From contig NZ_CP015114.1 in NCBI RefSeq assembly GCF_001618885.1, positions 186,001 through 250,000 of the forward strand: a DNA stretch of 64,000 bases. The letters run 5' to 3'. Positions 17,468 to 28,424 of this stretch are shown here, piece by piece. Source of the DNA: Staphylococcus condimenti. Its GTDB lineage: Bacteria; Bacillota; Bacilli; Staphylococcales; Staphylococcaceae. The position numbers and the translations under genes were made by a program. The stretch's first letter is position 1; each line of letters opens with the position of its first letter. The notes under the pieces were generated by a model, which was not told the origin of the DNA, made no database searches, and saw nothing but the letters and a program-made list of their open reading frames with translations.

Positions 17468-18730
17468 ATGTTCAAATTCAATGAAGATGAAGAAAAATTA
17501 AAATGCTCATTCTGTGGTAAGGACCAAGACCAAGTTAAAAAACTTGTTGCTGGAAGTGGTGTCTACATTTGTAATGAATGTATCGAATTATGTTCAGAAA
17601 TTGTAGAAGAAGAGCTTGCGCAAACAGCTACAGAAGAATTTACAGACTTACCGACTCCTAAAGAAATTATGGATCAACTTAATAATTACGTTATTGGCCA
17701 AGATAAAGCGAAAAAATCTTTATCTGTTGCTGTTTATAATCACTATAAACGTATTCAACAACTTGGACCAAAAGATGATGAAGTTGAATTGCAAAAAAGT
17801 AATGTCGCATTAATCGGACCAACTGGTAGTGGTAAAACATTGCTAGCACAAACTTTGGCTAAAACATTAAATGTACCATTTGCAATTGCAGATGCTACAA
17901 GCCTAACTGAAGCAGGCTACGTAGGTGAAGATGTTGAAAATATCTTATTACGTTTAATTCAAGCAGCTGACTTTGACATTGATAAAGCTGAAAAAGGTAT
18001 TATCTATGTCGATGAAATAGATAAAATTGCACGTAAATCTGAGAACACATCTATCACACGTGATGTTTCTGGTGAAGGTGTACAACAAGCATTGCTTAAA
18101 ATTCTTGAAGGAACTACTGCAAGTGTTCCGCCACAAGGTGGACGTAAACATCCAAACCAAGAATTTATCCAAATCGATACAACAAATATCTTATTCATCT
18201 TAGGCGGTGCGTTTGATGGTATTGATGAAGTTATCAAACGTCGTTTAGGTGAAAAGGTAATCGGATTTGCAAGCAATGAAGCAGCAAAATATGACGAAAG
18301 TGCTTTACTTGAACACATTCGTCCTGAAGACTTGCAATCATACGGATTAATCCCAGAATTTATTGGTCGTATCCCAATTGTTGCAAACCTAGAAACATTA
18401 GATATTGCTGCATTGAAAAATATCTTAACTCAACCTAAAAATGCATTAGTTAAACAATACAAAAAAATGTTAGAGTTAGACCATGTAGAACTTGAATTTA
18501 CAGAAGAAGCGCTTACTGCAATTGCAGAAAAAGCAATCGAACGTAAAACTGGTGCACGTGGATTACGCTCTATCATTGAAGAATCATTAATTGAAATTAT
18601 GTATGATATTCCATCATCTGATGATGTTGCAAAAGTTGTTATTACAGATAATACAATTAATAATGAAGCTAATCCGGAACTATATGATGCTGAAGGTAAC
18701 GAAGTTAATTTAGAAAAAACTTCAGCTTAA
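17468..18730 (+). CDS. clpX: ATP-dependent Clp protease ATP-binding subunit ClpX
   Basis: AAA+ unfoldase that feeds substrates to ClpP. N-terminal four-cysteine zinc-binding domain ([14 protein letters not shown]). Walker A GPTGSGKT at about residues 117-124 and Walker [12 protein letters not shown]. The pore loop GYVGEDVE and the ClpP-docking loop IGF (in KVIGFAS) are present. 420 aa is normal. Shine-Dalgarno AGGGGTG. It follows tig, as in many Firmicutes, but has its own promoter, and is followed by a strong terminator. Confidence 0.98.
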   Translation: MFKFNEDEEKLKCSFCGKDQDQVKKLVAGSGVYICNECIELCSEIVEEELAQTATEEFTDLPTPKEIMDQLNNYVIGQDKAKKSLSVAVYNHYKRIQQLGPKDDEVELQKSNVALIGPTGSGKTLLAQTLAKTLNVPFAIADATSLTEAGYVGEDVENILLRLIQAADFDIDKAEKGIIYVDEIDKIARKSENTSITRDVSGEGVQQALLKILEGTTASVPPQGGRKHPNQEFIQIDTTNILFILGGAFDGIDEVIKRRLGEKVIGFASNEAAKYDESALLEHIRPEDLQSYGLIPEFIGRIPIVANLETLDIAALKNILTQPKNALVKQYKKMLELDHVELEFTEEALTAIAEKAIERKTGARGLRSIIEESLIEIMYDIPSSDDVAKVVITDNTINNEANPELYDAEGNEVNLEKTSA

Positions 18731-18745
18731 TTGATTAATTAAACT

Positions 18746-18793
18746 TACACTTCGAATTACTCAATACTGAGTGATTCGAGGTGTATTTTTTTG
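18746..18793 (+). terminator. Terminator after clpX
   Basis: Long imperfect stem TACACTTCGAATTACTCA (18746-18763) / TGAGTGATTCGAGGTGTA (18768-18785) followed by a T run. Confidence 0.9.
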
Positions 18794-18826
18794 TCTTTAG
18801 AAGTATATCAATAGCGTATGGAAATC

Positions 18827-18835
18827 TGATATAAT
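18827..18835 (+). promoter_or_regulatory. Extended -10 promoter for engB
   Basis: TGA-TATAAT 45 nt before engB, after the clpX terminator. The -35 is weak. Confidence 0.5.
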
Positions 18836-18880
18836 ATAACGCGACAATGTAGAGAAAGATAAATAGAAAAGAGGGAAAAC

Positions 18881-19468
18881 ATGAAAGTTAATCCAAATAA
18901 TATTGAATTATTGATCAGTGCAGTCAAACCAGAGCAATATCCTGAAACACATTTAGATGAAGTTGCATTAGCTGGACGTTCAAATGTAGGAAAGTCTACT
19001 TTTATCAATAGTATGATAGGACGTAAAAATATGGCACGTACTTCACAGCAACCTGGAAAAACGCAAACTTTGAATTTTTATAATATAGATGATCAAATGA
19101 TATTTGTAGATGTTCCTGGATATGGATATGCAAAAGTAAGCAAAAAGCAACGTGAACAATTTGGTAAAATGATTGAAAAATATATCACTCAACGTGAACA
19201 ATTAAAACTGGTTATTCAATTAATTGATATCAGACATAACCCAACTGAAGACGATATTCTTATGTATGATTTCTTAAAGTATTATGATTTGCCTGTTTTA
19301 ATCATTGCAACTAAAGAAGATAAAATAGCAAAAGGTAAAGTCCAAAAACACTTAAAAAACATAAAAGATAAATTGGAACTTGAAGAGGAAGATGCAATTA
19401 TCAGTTATTCTTCAATAAATAATAAAAATCAGCAAGTTATTTGGGATACCATAGAAAGATATTTATAA
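18881..19468 (+). CDS. engB: Ribosome biogenesis GTP-binding protein YsxC/EngB
   Basis: Essential GTPase acting late in 50S subunit assembly. G1 motif [11 protein letters not shown]3 [12 protein letters not shown]4 ATKEDK and G5-like SYSS are present in 195 aa. ATG 18881 follows AGAGGGAAA. Standing alone between the clpX terminator and the hem operon; its stop is followed by 270 nt without a gene. Confidence 0.97.
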   Translation: MKVNPNNIELLISAVKPEQYPETHLDEVALAGRSNVGKSTFINSMIGRKNMARTSQQPGKTQTLNFYNIDDQMIFVDVPGYGYAKVSKKQREQFGKMIEKYITQREQLKLVIQLIDIRHNPTEDDILMYDFLKYYDLPVLIIATKEDKIAKGKVQKHLKNIKDKLELEEEDAIISYSSINNKNQQVIWDTIERYL

Positions 19469-19738
19469 TAATTATTACATGATAATATTATAAAAAAGAC
19501 GCTGTTATTTTTCGTGAATCAGGGAAATACTATTATAAGTGAAGCCAAAACTTTATTTCATTTAAAAAATATGGCGCTTTTTTGAATTTTTAAAGTAGCA
19601 ATACCCTAATTTTGTCGAAAATATGAATAGAAAAATTGCTAGATTAGAATATTTATAATTAATATGTATTGATATCTTTATGGCTTAATCATGTGTGTTA
19701 TAATTATAGTATTGTCAATAGTATGGAGGGCGTTATAA
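19469..19738 (+). other. Intergenic region between engB and hemA
   Basis: AT-rich, no gene seen. AAAAAAGACGC (19492-19502) and GCGCTTTTTTG (19573-19583) could pair across a 70-nt loop, a weak engB terminator candidate. The right end holds the hemA promoter with a PerR/Fur-like sequence. Confidence 0.4.
19698..19712 (+). promoter_or_regulatory. hemA promoter -10 overlapped by a PerR/Fur-like box
   Basis: TATAAT at 19699-19704 lies 35 nt before hemA. The 15-mer TTATAATTATAGTAT (19698-19712) compares with the 7-1-7 PerR box TTATAAT-N-ATTATAA: the left half is perfect and the right half has four of seven. In B. subtilis the hemAXCDBL operon is PerR-repressed. In this organism it is an inference. 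Confidence 0.4.
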
Positions 19739-21076
19739 ATGCATATAATTGCGATAAGCATCAACCATCGTACCGCTGATGTAGCACTTAGAGAAAAAGT
19801 TGCTTTCAAAGCTGATGCCATACGTGAATCGCATCTCGATTTATTCGAAACTAAATCGATTTTAGAAAATGTTATCTTATCAACTTGCAACCGCACAGAA
19901 GTTTATGCGGTTGCTGACCAAATACACACAGGACGTTATTATATCCAACGCTTTTTAGCACGTAAGTTCGGTTTAGAAGTTGATGAAATCAAAGAGATGT
20001 CTGAAGCTTTTGTAGGGGATGAAGCTGTAGAACATATATTTAGAGTCACTGCTGGACTAGATTCTATTGTGTTGGGGGAAACACAGATTTTAGGCCAAAT
20101 GCGTGATGCATTCTTTATAGCTCAAGAAGAAGGTACGACTGGAACAATTTTCAATCATTTGTTCAAACAAGCGATTACTTTCGCAAAACGTGCGCACCAT
20201 GAAACTGATATTGCTGATAATGCAGTCAGTGTTTCATATGCGGCGGTAGAACTCGCTAAAAAAGTATTTGGAAACTTAAAATCAAAACATGCTGTAATTG
20301 TAGGAGCAGGCGAGATGAGCGAACTTTCATTGCTTAACTTGTTGGGTGCTGGAATCGATAATATTACAGTTGTGAACAGAACTAAAGAACGTGCACAGCA
20401 ACTTGCTGAAAAACATCAAACACAATATGCAGATTTAAGTAATTTAAATGAATTACTTGTTAACGCTGATATTGTAATCAGTTCAACAAGTGCACAAAAT
20501 TATGTAATTACTCAAGAAATGATGAATAATGTTTTAGACCAACGTCGTCATGAGCCTATGGTGTTAATAGATATTGCGGTACCTAGAGATATAGATCCAG
20601 CAATTGAATCAGATATGAATGTATTCAGCTATGATATAGATGATTTGAAAGGTTTAGTAGATGCTAACTTAAGAGAACGTCAAGCAGCTGCAGATCAAAT
20701 TGCTGAACAAATACCAGCAGAGATTAATGAACATAATGATTGGGTTAATATGTTGGGCGTTGTTCCTGTAATCCGTGCACTTCGAGAAAAAGCAATGCAT
20801 ATTCAACAAGATACTATGGATAGTATTGACCGAAAATTACCGGATTTAAGCGAACGTGAACGTAAAGTGATTTCTAAACATACTAAAAGTATTATCAATC
20901 AAATGTTGAAAGACCCTATTAAACAGGCAAAAGAATTGAGTAACGATAAGAATAGCAGTGAAAAATTAGAGCTGTTTCAAAACATTTTCGATATCGAAGC
21001 TGAAAGTGAATATAAAAAGAGTCTAGCGAAAAAAGAACGAAAACTCTCGGCAAGACATATTTTAGGTTTTGAATAA
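19739..21076 (+). CDS. hemA: Glutamyl-tRNA reductase
   Basis: First step of C5 tetrapyrrole synthesis: NADPH reduction of glutamyl-tRNA(Glu) to glutamate-1-semialdehyde. Catalytic Cys50 sits in [11 protein letters not shown]; the NADPH-binding domain has [11 protein letters not shown] (~185-195), and a helical dimerisation domain follows. 445 aa. Shine-Dalgarno GGAGGGCG. First gene of hemAXCDBL; the next gene, hemX, starts 22 nt downstream. HemL later in the operon takes its product. Confidence 0.98.
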   Translation: MHIIAISINHRTADVALREKVAFKADAIRESHLDLFETKSILENVILSTCNRTEVYAVADQIHTGRYYIQRFLARKFGLEVDEIKEMSEAFVGDEAVEHIFRVTAGLDSIVLGETQILGQMRDAFFIAQEEGTTGTIFNHLFKQAITFAKRAHHETDIADNAVSVSYAAVELAKKVFGNLKSKHAVIVGAGEMSELSLLNLLGAGIDNITVVNRTKERAQQLAEKHQTQYADLSNLNELLVNADIVISSTSAQNYVITQEMMNNVLDQRRHEPMVLIDIAVPRDIDPAIESDMNVFSYDIDDLKGLVDANLRERQAAADQIAEQIPAEINEHNDWVNMLGVVPVIRALREKAMHIQQDTMDSIDRKLPDLSERERKVISKHTKSIINQMLKDPIKQAKELSNDKNSSEKLELFQNIFDIEAESEYKKSLAKKERKLSARHILGFE

Positions 21077-21098
21077 ACAGCCTTAGTATGGTGATGAT

Positions 21099-21923
21099 AT
21101 GCAAGATATATTTTTCGTACGCTTCCATGAAGTAACGTTGCTGATATATTTACTCAGTATTTCTTGCTATTTTTATGATTTTTTTAAGAAGAATCATAAA
21201 ATTAGAATGTTAGGTTTTTATACATTGGGGATTGTTTGGTTGTTTCAAACAATCTCTTTGTCTTTATATGTGAATAGTGTGCAATCGGTGCCTCTAGGCT
21301 CCGTATTTGATGTATTCTATTTTTTAAATTGGCTGATATTATCCATTTCGATAGTTATCAGCGTTGTTAAACAACTGGACTTCTCAATATTTTTGTTCAA
21401 TGCAATTGGCTTTGTTGTTATGACTATTCATACTTTCAGACCGAATGAAACGTTTATTCAACATGCTGAATTTAATGTGAATCATGAATTATTAATTATT
21501 CATGTATCACTAGCTATTATCAGTTATGCATTATTTTCTTTAGCGTTTGTTAACGGTGCTTTGTATGTACTTCAATATCGTAACCTTAAACAGAAGCATT
21601 TTGACCAAAAGTATTTTAGAATAGGCAGTGTGTACAACCTAGAGAAAATGATGTTTTATTCGACACTCATCGGTTTAATTATTTTGATTATCGGTGTGAT
21701 TTTAGGTGCACAGTGGGGCTTTCAAACAATAGGGTTAGCAATTTTGCTTGATCCGAAAGTCATTTCATCAATTATTTTAATGATTTGTTATGCCGTATAT
21801 ATAATTTTGCGTACTAAAAAATGGGTAAGTCCCTTAAACCAAGTCTTGTTTAATATGTTGATATATATGTTCAGTATGTTTAACTTAATATTTATCTCTC
21901 ACTTCCCAAACTTTTTTGGTTAG
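21099..21923 (+). CDS. hemX: HemX, cytochrome c assembly-like membrane protein
   Basis: Integral membrane protein of 274 aa with about eight hydrophobic segments, of the CcsA/CcmC-like family. In Bacillus and Staphylococcus HemX is encoded right after HemA and lowers HemA abundance; that function is known from those organisms, not visible here. The region EFNVNHELLIIHVSLAIISYALFSLAF resembles the CcmC/CcsA core. It lies 22 nt after hemA and 31 nt before hemC. Confidence 0.9.
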   Translation: MQDIFFVRFHEVTLLIYLLSISCYFYDFFKKNHKIRMLGFYTLGIVWLFQTISLSLYVNSVQSVPLGSVFDVFYFLNWLILSISIVISVVKQLDFSIFLFNAIGFVVMTIHTFRPNETFIQHAEFNVNHELLIIHVSLAIISYALFSLAFVNGALYVLQYRNLKQKHFDQKYFRIGSVYNLEKMMFYSTLIGLIILIIGVILGAQWGFQTIGLAILLDPKVISSIILMICYAVYIILRTKKWVSPLNQVLFNMLIYMFSMFNLIFISHFPNFFG

Positions 21924-21954
21924 TGAATGACCAGATTGAATTGGAGGAATATTT

Positions 21955-22881
21955 ATGCGTAAGCTTGTGGTTGGTTCGCGCAGAAGTAAATTAGCATTGA
22001 CGCAAAGTCGTCAATTTATTGAAAGATTAAAGAAAGTAGAACCTGACTTAGATATAGAAATAAAGGAAATAGTAACTAAGGGCGACCGTATCGTAGATAA
22101 ACAATTATCTAAAGTTGGCGGTAAAGGTTTATTTGTGAAAGAAATCCAACAAGAGTTGTTCGATCACGAAATAGATATGGCCATTCACTCATTAAAAGAT
22201 GTGCCAAGCGAATTGCCAGATGGATTAACTTTAGGATGTATTCCTGATAGAGAAATTCCATTTGATGCATTTATTTCGAAAAATCATGTTCAATTAGCAG
22301 ATTTACCGGATGGAAGTATTGTTGGAACAAGTTCTTTACGACGTGGTGCACAAATTCTAGCGAAATATCCTAATTTGGAAATTAAATGGATTCGGGGTAA
22401 TATTGATACGCGTTTGAGTAAATTAGAAACTGAAGACTACGATGCTATCATTTTAGCTGCAGCTGGACTTCGCAGAATGGGTTGGTCAGATGATATTGTA
22501 ACTGAATATTTAGATCCTGAACTACTTGTACCGGCTATCGGGCAAGGAGCCCTTGGTATAGAATGCAGAAGTGATGACACAGAACTTCTAGACTTATTGA
22601 GTAAAGTTCATAATCAACAAGTAGCTGAATGTGTAACAGCTGAACGTACTTTCTTAAAAGAAATGAACGGAAGTTGTCAAGTTCCGATTGGAGGATATGC
22701 GACAGTTGATGATAATGGTCGTTTGACTTTTACTGGGTTAATTATGTCTCCAGATGGAAAAGAAAGATTTGAGCAAACTGTGACTGGAAATGATCCTGTT
22801 GAACTTGGCAAAGAAGTCAGCGACATTTTAAAAGAACAAGGTGCAAAAGAAATTATTGATGCTCTGAATGAAGAGTCGTAA
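21955..22881 (+). CDS. hemC: Porphobilinogen deaminase (hydroxymethylbilane synthase)
   Basis: Joins four porphobilinogen units into hydroxymethylbilane. The dipyrromethane cofactor attaches to Cys241 in [13 protein letters not shown]. Conserved [21 protein letters not shown] and RGNIDTRL are present. 308 aa. Shine-Dalgarno GGAGGAA before ATG 21955. Third gene of the hem operon. Confidence 0.98.
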   Translation: MRKLVVGSRRSKLALTQSRQFIERLKKVEPDLDIEIKEIVTKGDRIVDKQLSKVGGKGLFVKEIQQELFDHEIDMAIHSLKDVPSELPDGLTLGCIPDREIPFDAFISKNHVQLADLPDGSIVGTSSLRRGAQILAKYPNLEIKWIRGNIDTRLSKLETEDYDAIILAAAGLRRMGWSDDIVTEYLDPELLVPAIGQGALGIECRSDDTELLDLLSKVHNQQVAECVTAERTFLKEMNGSCQVPIGGYATVDDNGRLTFTGLIMSPDGKERFEQTVTGNDPVELGKEVSDILKEQGAKEIIDALNEES

Positions 22882-22907
22882 TTCATAAACATCGGAGTTG
22901 ATTACGA

Positions 22908-23597
22908 ATGCAGGCGCCAGTGATTATGACGCAATCCAGCAATTTAAAAAGTGATTATGAAGATATTATCCATCTTCCGTTTATAAAAATAAGAACCTTG
23001 TCCTTTGACGAAGAGTTATTAAATTATCATTATGACTGGATTATCTTTTCATCTAAAAATGCTGTGAAATATTTTAGTGATTATTTTCAACAATTAAAAG
23101 TTGATCATGTCGCTGCTATTGGTAAAAAAACAAAAGATTACTGTAATCAAGTTGGAATATCTGTTGATTTTTTCCCTGAAAATTTTTCTCAAGAAGGGTT
23201 TATAAAGGAGTTCGAAGTGAATAAAGGAAACAGAATTATTATTCCTAGCAGTGCAGCTGCACGGCCATATTTACAAACTAAACTTCAAGAAAAAAATGCG
23301 GAGGTCACTAAAATAGATTTATATAAACCAGAGGCTTACAATGAAAATATAGAACAAGCCATTTCTTTACTGAAAAGAAATCTTGCAAGCGGCATAGCAT
23401 TTGCAAGTTCTTCTGCAGCAGATTATTTTTTCAAAGAAGCTAAAAACTTGAATCTTGATTCAAATTATAATTATTATGCAATTGGTAAGCCTACTTTTGA
23501 GAAAATAGCAGAATATGGTTATACCGCAAAAATAGCTGAAGAACAAACGATTGATGGATTATTAAATATTATTAAAGAAAGTAGGAATCGTAAATGA
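22908..23597 (+). CDS. hemD: Uroporphyrinogen-III synthase
   Basis: Cyclises hydroxymethylbilane with ring-D inversion. HemD proteins are poorly conserved; identity here rests on length (229 aa), weak motifs ([24 protein letters not shown]), and position between hemC and hemB. ATG 22908 follows CGGAGTTG. It overlaps hemB by 4 nt. Confidence 0.92.
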   Translation: MQAPVIMTQSSNLKSDYEDIIHLPFIKIRTLSFDEELLNYHYDWIIFSSKNAVKYFSDYFQQLKVDHVAAIGKKTKDYCNQVGISVDFFPENFSQEGFIKEFEVNKGNRIIIPSSAAARPYLQTKLQEKNAEVTKIDLYKPEAYNENIEQAISLLKRNLASGIAFASSSAADYFFKEAKNLNLDSNYNYYAIGKPTFEKIAEYGYTAKIAEEQTIDGLLNIIKESRNRK

Positions 23598-24577
23598 GTT
23601 TTGATAGACATAGAAGACTACGTGCAAATAAAACAATCCGTAGCCTTGTCAGAGAAAATCACGTTAGAAAAGAAGATTTGATTTATCCAATATTTGTTGT
23701 GGAAAGAGATGACGTTAAAGAAGAAATTCCTTCCATGCCAGGTATTTATCAAATCAGCTTGAACCGTTTGGATGAAGAGTTGAAAGAAGCTTATGATTTA
23801 GGAATCAGAGCTGTCATTTTCTTCGGTGTTCCAAATGAAAAAGATTCCGTAGGCACTGGTGCATATGCGCATGAAGGTATTGTTCAACAAGCAACACGTA
23901 AATCTAAAAAATTATATCCAGATATGTTAGTAATTGCTGATACTTGCTTATGTGAGTATACAGATCATGGTCATTGCGGTTTAATTGATGAACATACTCA
24001 TGATGTTGATAATGACAAATCATTACCGCTTCTAGTGAAAACAGCAGTTTCTCAAGTTGAAGCGGGCGCAGATATTATCGCTCCAAGTAATATGATGGAT
24101 GGTTTCGTCACAGAAATCAGAAAAGGTTTAGATGAAGCAGGATACTATAATATTCCAATTATGAGCTATGGCATTAAATATGCTTCAAGTTTCTATGGTC
24201 CATTCCGTGATGCTGCAGAATCAACACCATCTTTTGGAGACCGCAAAACTTATCAAATGGATCCATCAAATCGTCGTGAAGCTTTATTAGAACTTGAAAG
24301 TGACTTGCATGAAGGTGCAGACATGATGATTGTGAAACCGTCATTAAGTTTCTTAGATATCATCAGAGATGTAAGAGAGAGAACTAATGTTCCAGTTATT
24401 GCTTACAATGTAAGCGGGGAATACAGCATGACTAAAGCTGCTGCATTACAAGGTTGGATTGATGAAGAACAAATCGTGATGGAACAAATGACTTCTATGA
24501 AACGTGCAGGCGCAGATATGATTATTACTTATTTCTCTAAAGATATCTGCCGTTATTTAGATAAGAAGGAGGATTAA
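23594..24577 (+). CDS. hemB: Delta-aminolevulinic acid dehydratase (porphobilinogen synthase)
   Basis: Condenses two 5-aminolevulinate into porphobilinogen. Catalytic Lys in [11 protein letters not shown] and a second in [17 protein letters not shown]. The zinc-site cysteines [14 protein letters not shown] are present, so this is a Zn-dependent form. 327 aa. Starts inside the hemD stop (ATGA overlap) and ends 1 nt before hemL. Confidence 0.98.
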   Translation: MSFDRHRRLRANKTIRSLVRENHVRKEDLIYPIFVVERDDVKEEIPSMPGIYQISLNRLDEELKEAYDLGIRAVIFFGVPNEKDSVGTGAYAHEGIVQQATRKSKKLYPDMLVIADTCLCEYTDHGHCGLIDEHTHDVDNDKSLPLLVKTAVSQVEAGADIIAPSNMMDGFVTEIRKGLDEAGYYNIPIMSYGIKYASSFYGPFRDAAESTPSFGDRKTYQMDPSNRREALLELESDLHEGADMMIVKPSLSFLDIIRDVRERTNVPVIAYNVSGEYSMTKAAALQGWIDEEQIVMEQMTSMKRAGADMIITYFSKDICRYLDKKED

Positions 24578-24578
24578 A

Positions 24579-25868
24579 ATGGGTTACGAAAAATCTATTG
24601 AAGCCTATGAAAAAGCAGAACAACTTATGCCGGGTGGTGTAAACAGCCCCGTTCGTGCATTTAAATCTGTAGATATGCCAGCTATTTTTATGGATCATGG
24701 TAAAGGTTCAAAAATTTACGATATCGATGGCAATGAATATATTGATTACGTACTAAGCTGGGGTCCTTTAATTCTAGGACACGAAAATCCGCAAGTAATT
24801 GAAAACTTGCATAAAGCAGTTGATAAAGGAACAAGTTTTGGTGCTTCAACACTTGAAGAAATCAAACTTGCTGAATTAGTGATAGATCGCGTTCCTTCTA
24901 TTGAAAAAGTCAGAATGGTATCTTCTGGTACAGAAGCTACACAAGATACAATTCGTTTGGCTCGTGGTTATACTGGAAGAGACAAAATTGTAAAATTTGA
25001 AGGTTGCTACCATGGTCACAGTGATTCATTATTAATCAAAGCTGGTTCTGGTGTCGCAACTTTAGGTTTACCTGATTCTCCAGGAGTACCTGAAGGCACT
25101 GCCAAAAGTACAATTACTGTTCCTTACAATGATTTAGATGCTATTCGTAAAGCTTTTGAATTGTATGGTGACGATATTGCAGGAGTTATCGTTGAGCCTG
25201 TTGCAGGAAACATGGGTGTTGTACCGCCAGTTGAAGGTTTCTTACAAGGCTTACGCGATATTACGAATGAATATGGTTCTTTACTAATCTTTGATGAAGT
25301 TATGACTGGTTTCAGAGTAGGTTATAACTGTGCACAAGGTTATTTTGACGTCATTCCAGATTTAACTTGCTTAGGTAAAGTTATTGGAGGCGGCTTACCT
25401 GTAGGTGCATTCGGTGGTAAAAAAGAAATCATGGATAAAATTGCTCCTGTTGGTACAATTTATCAAGCAGGTACATTATCAGGAAACCCATTAGCAATGA
25501 CTAGTGGTTATGAAACATTAAGCCAATTAACGCCAGAAAGCTATGAATATTTCAATGAATTAGGAGATTTGCTTGAAGAAGGATTGAAAAAAGTAGCTGC
25601 AAAACATAATGTACCAATGACAGTAAATAGAGCAGGTTCTATGATTGGTTATTTCTTAAACGATGGACCAGTGACTAACTTTGAACAAGCGAATAAAAGT
25701 GATTTAAAACTATTCTCTGAAATGTATCGTGAAATGGCTAAAGAAGGTGTCTTCTTACCACCATCTCAATTTGAGGGTACTTTCTTATCAACAGCACATA
25801 CAAAAGAAGATATTGAACGTACAATCGAAGCATTTGATAAAGCCTTTGAAAGAATAACTAATAATTAA
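24579..25868 (+). CDS. hemL: Glutamate-1-semialdehyde 2,1-aminomutase
   Basis: PLP enzyme converting glutamate-1-semialdehyde to 5-aminolevulinate. Starts with the signature [15 protein letters not shown] pocket residues include FDEVMTGFR and the Schiff-base Lys in [17 protein letters not shown]. 429 aa. Shine-Dalgarno AAGGAGG overlaps the end of hemB. Last gene of the hem operon, followed by a terminator. Staphylococci usually carry a second copy (gsaB) elsewhere. Confidence 0.97.
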   Translation: MGYEKSIEAYEKAEQLMPGGVNSPVRAFKSVDMPAIFMDHGKGSKIYDIDGNEYIDYVLSWGPLILGHENPQVIENLHKAVDKGTSFGASTLEEIKLAELVIDRVPSIEKVRMVSSGTEATQDTIRLARGYTGRDKIVKFEGCYHGHSDSLLIKAGSGVATLGLPDSPGVPEGTAKSTITVPYNDLDAIRKAFELYGDDIAGVIVEPVAGNMGVVPPVEGFLQGLRDITNEYGSLLIFDEVMTGFRVGYNCAQGYFDVIPDLTCLGKVIGGGLPVGAFGGKKEIMDKIAPVGTIYQAGTLSGNPLAMTSGYETLSQLTPESYEYFNELGDLLEEGLKKVAAKHNVPMTVNRAGSMIGYFLNDGPVTNFEQANKSDLKLFSEMYREMAKEGVFLPPSQFEGTFLSTAHTKEDIERTIEAFDKAFERITNN

Positions 25869-25894
25869 TTAATAAAAATAACTCGAAAAATTAT

Positions 25895-25931
25895 AAAAGT
25901 ACATACCATTAGGTGTGTACTTTTATTTTTG
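25895..25931 (+). terminator. Terminator after hemL
   Basis: AAAAGTACATACC (25895-25907) / GGTGTGTACTTTT (25912-25924) with one G-U pair, followed by ATTTTT. Ends the hem operon. Confidence 0.85.
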
Positions 25932-26015
25932 GGCAATTTTGTAACGAGAATTAATGAAAAATGTTATCATTAACCTATCGAAAGAGAAGTCGGCGATTTA
26001 AGGATAGTGATAAAA

Positions 26016-27092
26016 GTGAATAAAAAATGGCTTAATAATATGATTGTTTTATTATTAGCAGTAGTTATTAGTTTGATTTTTTCAGCTTTGCATATCATGC
26101 TGCCATTTATGTTTGGTCCAATTATTGCCAGCATTATATGTATCAGAGTATTTAAATTAGATATACAATGGCCATTTTGGATCAGCCAACTTGGACTGAT
26201 ATTGCTCGGGGTGCAAATTGGTTCAACTTTTACCAAAACAGTAGTCAATGATATTGCACAAAACTGGTTTTCTATTATTTTAGTTACAGTGTTATTGCTA
26301 GTGTTAGCAATCTTAATTGCTTATTTCTTTAAAAAGATTGCACGTGTTAATACTGAAACCGCGTTATTAAGCGTAATACCAGGCGCTTTAAGTCAAATGT
26401 TAATCATGGCTGAAGAAGATAAACGCGCAAATATTTTAGTCGTAAGTCTGACGCAAACCTCACGTATTATATTTGTGGTGATTTTAATTCCGATGCTTTC
26501 ATATTTTATGTCTAGCGGAAGTTCAACAGGCGGGGCGGCAAAAGCGGTAAAATTAAAACCGCTCAGCGAAGCACTTTCAATTTGGCAAATCGTCTTCTTA
26601 ATTGTAGCTGTAGCAGTTGTTTATATCTTAATGGATAAAATTAATTTTCCAACTAAGCAATTATTAGCTCCTATTGTAGTATTAATTGCTTGGAATATGA
26701 TTACGAATGCTACATTTACCTTAGACAATTATCTAATTGCAGGTGCACAAGTTGCCTATATGATTCGAATCGGAATTCAAATTTCTAAATTATTAAGTGA
26801 TTTGAAAGGAAGAGTTGCTATTGCAATCGCTTTTCAAAATATCATGCTGATTTTATGTGCGTTCGTCATGGTCTATTTTGTTCATTTATTTAACCACATG
26901 TCGTTAAATGATTTATTCTTAGGTGCCGCACCGGGAGGAATGAGCCAAATTGTACTTGTCGCATTAGAAACACATGCAGATGTAGCGATTATTTCTAGTT
27001 TCCACATCTTCAGAATTTTTTTCATCTTATTCCTAATTGCACCAGCGATAAAATATTTCTTGAACTATACAGAACGTTCGTCCAAAAAATAA
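26016..27092 (+). CDS. AbrB-family membrane protein (putative transporter)
   Basis: Hydrophobic protein of about 358 aa with ~10 membrane segments. It looks internally duplicated: SVIPGALSQMLIMAEE in the first half and AAPGGMSQIVLVALET in the second are the twin signatures of the AbrB/YgrQ-type family, once called ammonia monooxygenase-like. Function is not established. Two GTG starts compete: 26007 is only 2 nt from the Shine-Dalgarno AAGGA, while 26016 is 11 nt away; the later one is chosen. It stands alone after the hem operon and converges with pcp through a shared terminator. Confidence 0.82.
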   Translation: MNKKWLNNMIVLLLAVVISLIFSALHIMLPFMFGPIIASIICIRVFKLDIQWPFWISQLGLILLGVQIGSTFTKTVVNDIAQNWFSIILVTVLLLVLAILIAYFFKKIARVNTETALLSVIPGALSQMLIMAEEDKRANILVVSLTQTSRIIFVVILIPMLSYFMSSGSSTGGAAKAVKLKPLSEALSIWQIVFLIVAVAVVYILMDKINFPTKQLLAPIVVLIAWNMITNATFTLDNYLIAGAQVAYMIRIGIQISKLLSDLKGRVAIAIAFQNIMLILCAFVMVYFVHLFNHMSLNDLFLGAAPGGMSQIVLVALETHADVAIISSFHIFRIFFILFLIAPAIKYFLNYTERSSKK

Positions 27093-27095
27093 ACA

Positions 27096-27130
27096 AAACT
27101 GCCTCTGAATTGAAAAGAGGCAGTTTTTCT
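27096..27130. terminator. Bidirectional terminator between the AbrB-family gene and pcp
   Basis: AAAACTGCCTCT (27096-27107) / AGAGGCAGTTTT (27116-27127), with T runs on both strands. It serves two convergent genes. Confidence 0.9.
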
Positions 27131-27133
27131 ATA

Positions 27134-27775
27134 TTAATGAATTTCACCTAGTGCCTTTTTAATATCTTGATTGTCTTCAGAAATGACACCTATCGCAGCT
27201 TCTAATCCTGTTACAATACTGCTTAAGGACATAGAAGGTTTATCAGGTTTATCGATTACTTGTTCTGGAATAAATGGAACATGGATAAATCCAAACTGTA
27301 GATCAGGATATTTTGTAGCTTGTAAATATCCAAGTTGATAAAGAATATGATTACATACAAAGGTACCTGCGGTGTTGGATAAAGCAGCTGGAATACCAGC
27401 ATCTTTAATTGCCTGAGTCATTTTTTTGACAGGCAGGTTAGAAAAATACGCAGGTGCACCATCTTGTTGAATAGGTATATCAATCGGCTGGTTATTTTCA
27501 TTATCAGGAATACGGGCATCATTAATATTAATGCCGACACGCTCAGGTGTCAGGTTAAAACGACCCCCAGCTTGTCCAATTGCAATAACTGCATCAAAAT
27601 ATTCTTGTTCTAATTTATCAGCTATTTTATCAGAAGATTTATGAAAAACTGTAGGTATTTCTAATTTTGTGATTTGATGGTTTTTAATATGTTCTGGTAA
27701 TAATTTTATAGCTTCTAAAGCAGGATTTTTTTTCTCTCCGCCAAACGGATCAAAAGCTATAATTAAAATTTTCAT
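27134..27775 (-). CDS. pcp: Pyroglutamyl-peptidase I (pyrrolidone-carboxylate peptidase)
   Basis: Cysteine peptidase (family C15) removing N-terminal pyroglutamate. Catalytic triad regions: Glu in the PERVGIN segment, Cys in [13 protein letters not shown] and His in [11 protein letters not shown]-terminal motif AFDPFGG(E)KKNPA is typical. ATG at 27775 (minus strand) with AAGGTGA upstream gives 213 aa; a longer form starting at 27784 would place its GTG in the Shine-Dalgarno. It lies 37 nt downstream of tag on the same strand, so tag-pcp may be one transcript. Confidence 0.93.
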   Translation of the reverse strand: MKILIIAFDPFGGEKKNPALEAIKLLPEHIKNHQITKLEIPTVFHKSSDKIADKLEQEYFDAVIAIGQAGGRFNLTPERVGININDARIPDNENNQPIDIPIQQDGAPAYFSNLPVKKMTQAIKDAGIPAALSNTAGTFVCNHILYQLGYLQATKYPDLQFGFIHVPFIPEQVIDKPDKPSMSLSSIVTGLEAAIGVISEDNQDIKKALGEIH

Positions 27776-27812
27776 TAATTTCACCTTCGTTCAATTGATT
27801 GTATTCATATAT

Positions 27813-28373
27813 TTAATATTGGGTCGGTTTGAAAGAACAGCCTTCTAAATGGGCATCATACAAACCGGCAGCTTCTAAAAATGAGAACATCGTTACAGGT
27901 CCCATAAATTTAAATCCATATTTTTTTAAATCCTTAGACATTTGTTTAGCACGCTCATCTACAGTGATACGATCAGCTGTTGTTTTATATTTTAAATCAA
28001 TAGGCTGGTGATTAACATAAGACCATAAAAACTCGCTGAAACTACCATGTGTTTTTTCGATTTCAAGAAAGCCTTTAGCTTGACTCACAATGGCTTCTAA
28101 TTTCTTTCGATAATGGACAATCCCCGGAAATTCCATGAGTTTATCGATATCTTCATCTGTCATAGAGGCAATTTTTTCAGGATCAAAATGGTAAAAAGCT
28201 TCACGATAAGCAGGGCGCTTTTTTAAAATAGTGAGCCAAGAAAGTCCTGCATGTTGAGACTCTAAAGCCATTAATTCAAAAAGTTTTCTGCTGTCATGAA
28301 GCGGTTGTCCCCATTCTTTATCATGATATTCTTTATAGATTGGATCCGTTGTTCCAAAAGCGCATTCTGTCAT
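27813..28373 (-). CDS. tag: DNA-3-methyladenine glycosylase I
   Basis: Removes 3-methyladenine from alkylated DNA. CAFGTTDPIYKEYHDKEWG at the N-terminus holds the conserved Cys and the DxEWG motif, and FMGPVTMFSFLEAAGL with the later His and Cys fits the Tag zinc-binding site. 186 aa. The start ATG at 28373 lies back-to-back with the valS promoter. Confidence 0.95.
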   Translation of the reverse strand: MTECAFGTTDPIYKEYHDKEWGQPLHDSRKLFELMALESQHAGLSWLTILKKRPAYREAFYHFDPEKIASMTDEDIDKLMEFPGIVHYRKKLEAIVSQAKGFLEIEKTHGSFSEFLWSYVNHQPIDLKYKTTADRITVDERAKQMSKDLKKYGFKFMGPVTMFSFLEAAGLYDAHLEGCSFKPTQY

Positions 28374-28390
28374 ATTTTTTTGTCACCTCA

Positions 28391-28418
28391 TTGACTTATT
28401 TTGTAGTTCTATTATACT
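28391..28418 (+). promoter_or_regulatory. valS promoter
   Basis: TTGACT (28391-28396), a 16-nt spacer and TATACT (28413-28418), placed in the short region between divergent tag and the valS leader. Confidence 0.7.
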
Positions 28419-28424
28419 ATAAAT

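Noticed and set aside
18004..18318. 104-codon minus-strand reading frame within clpX
   Set aside because: Complement of a highly conserved clpX segment; composition follows the sense codons, no start signal.
19480..19493. Second palindromic AT box after engB (TGATAATATTATAA)
   Set aside because: Lacks the single-base spacer of the Fur/PerR 7-1-7 box and has no promoter next to it.
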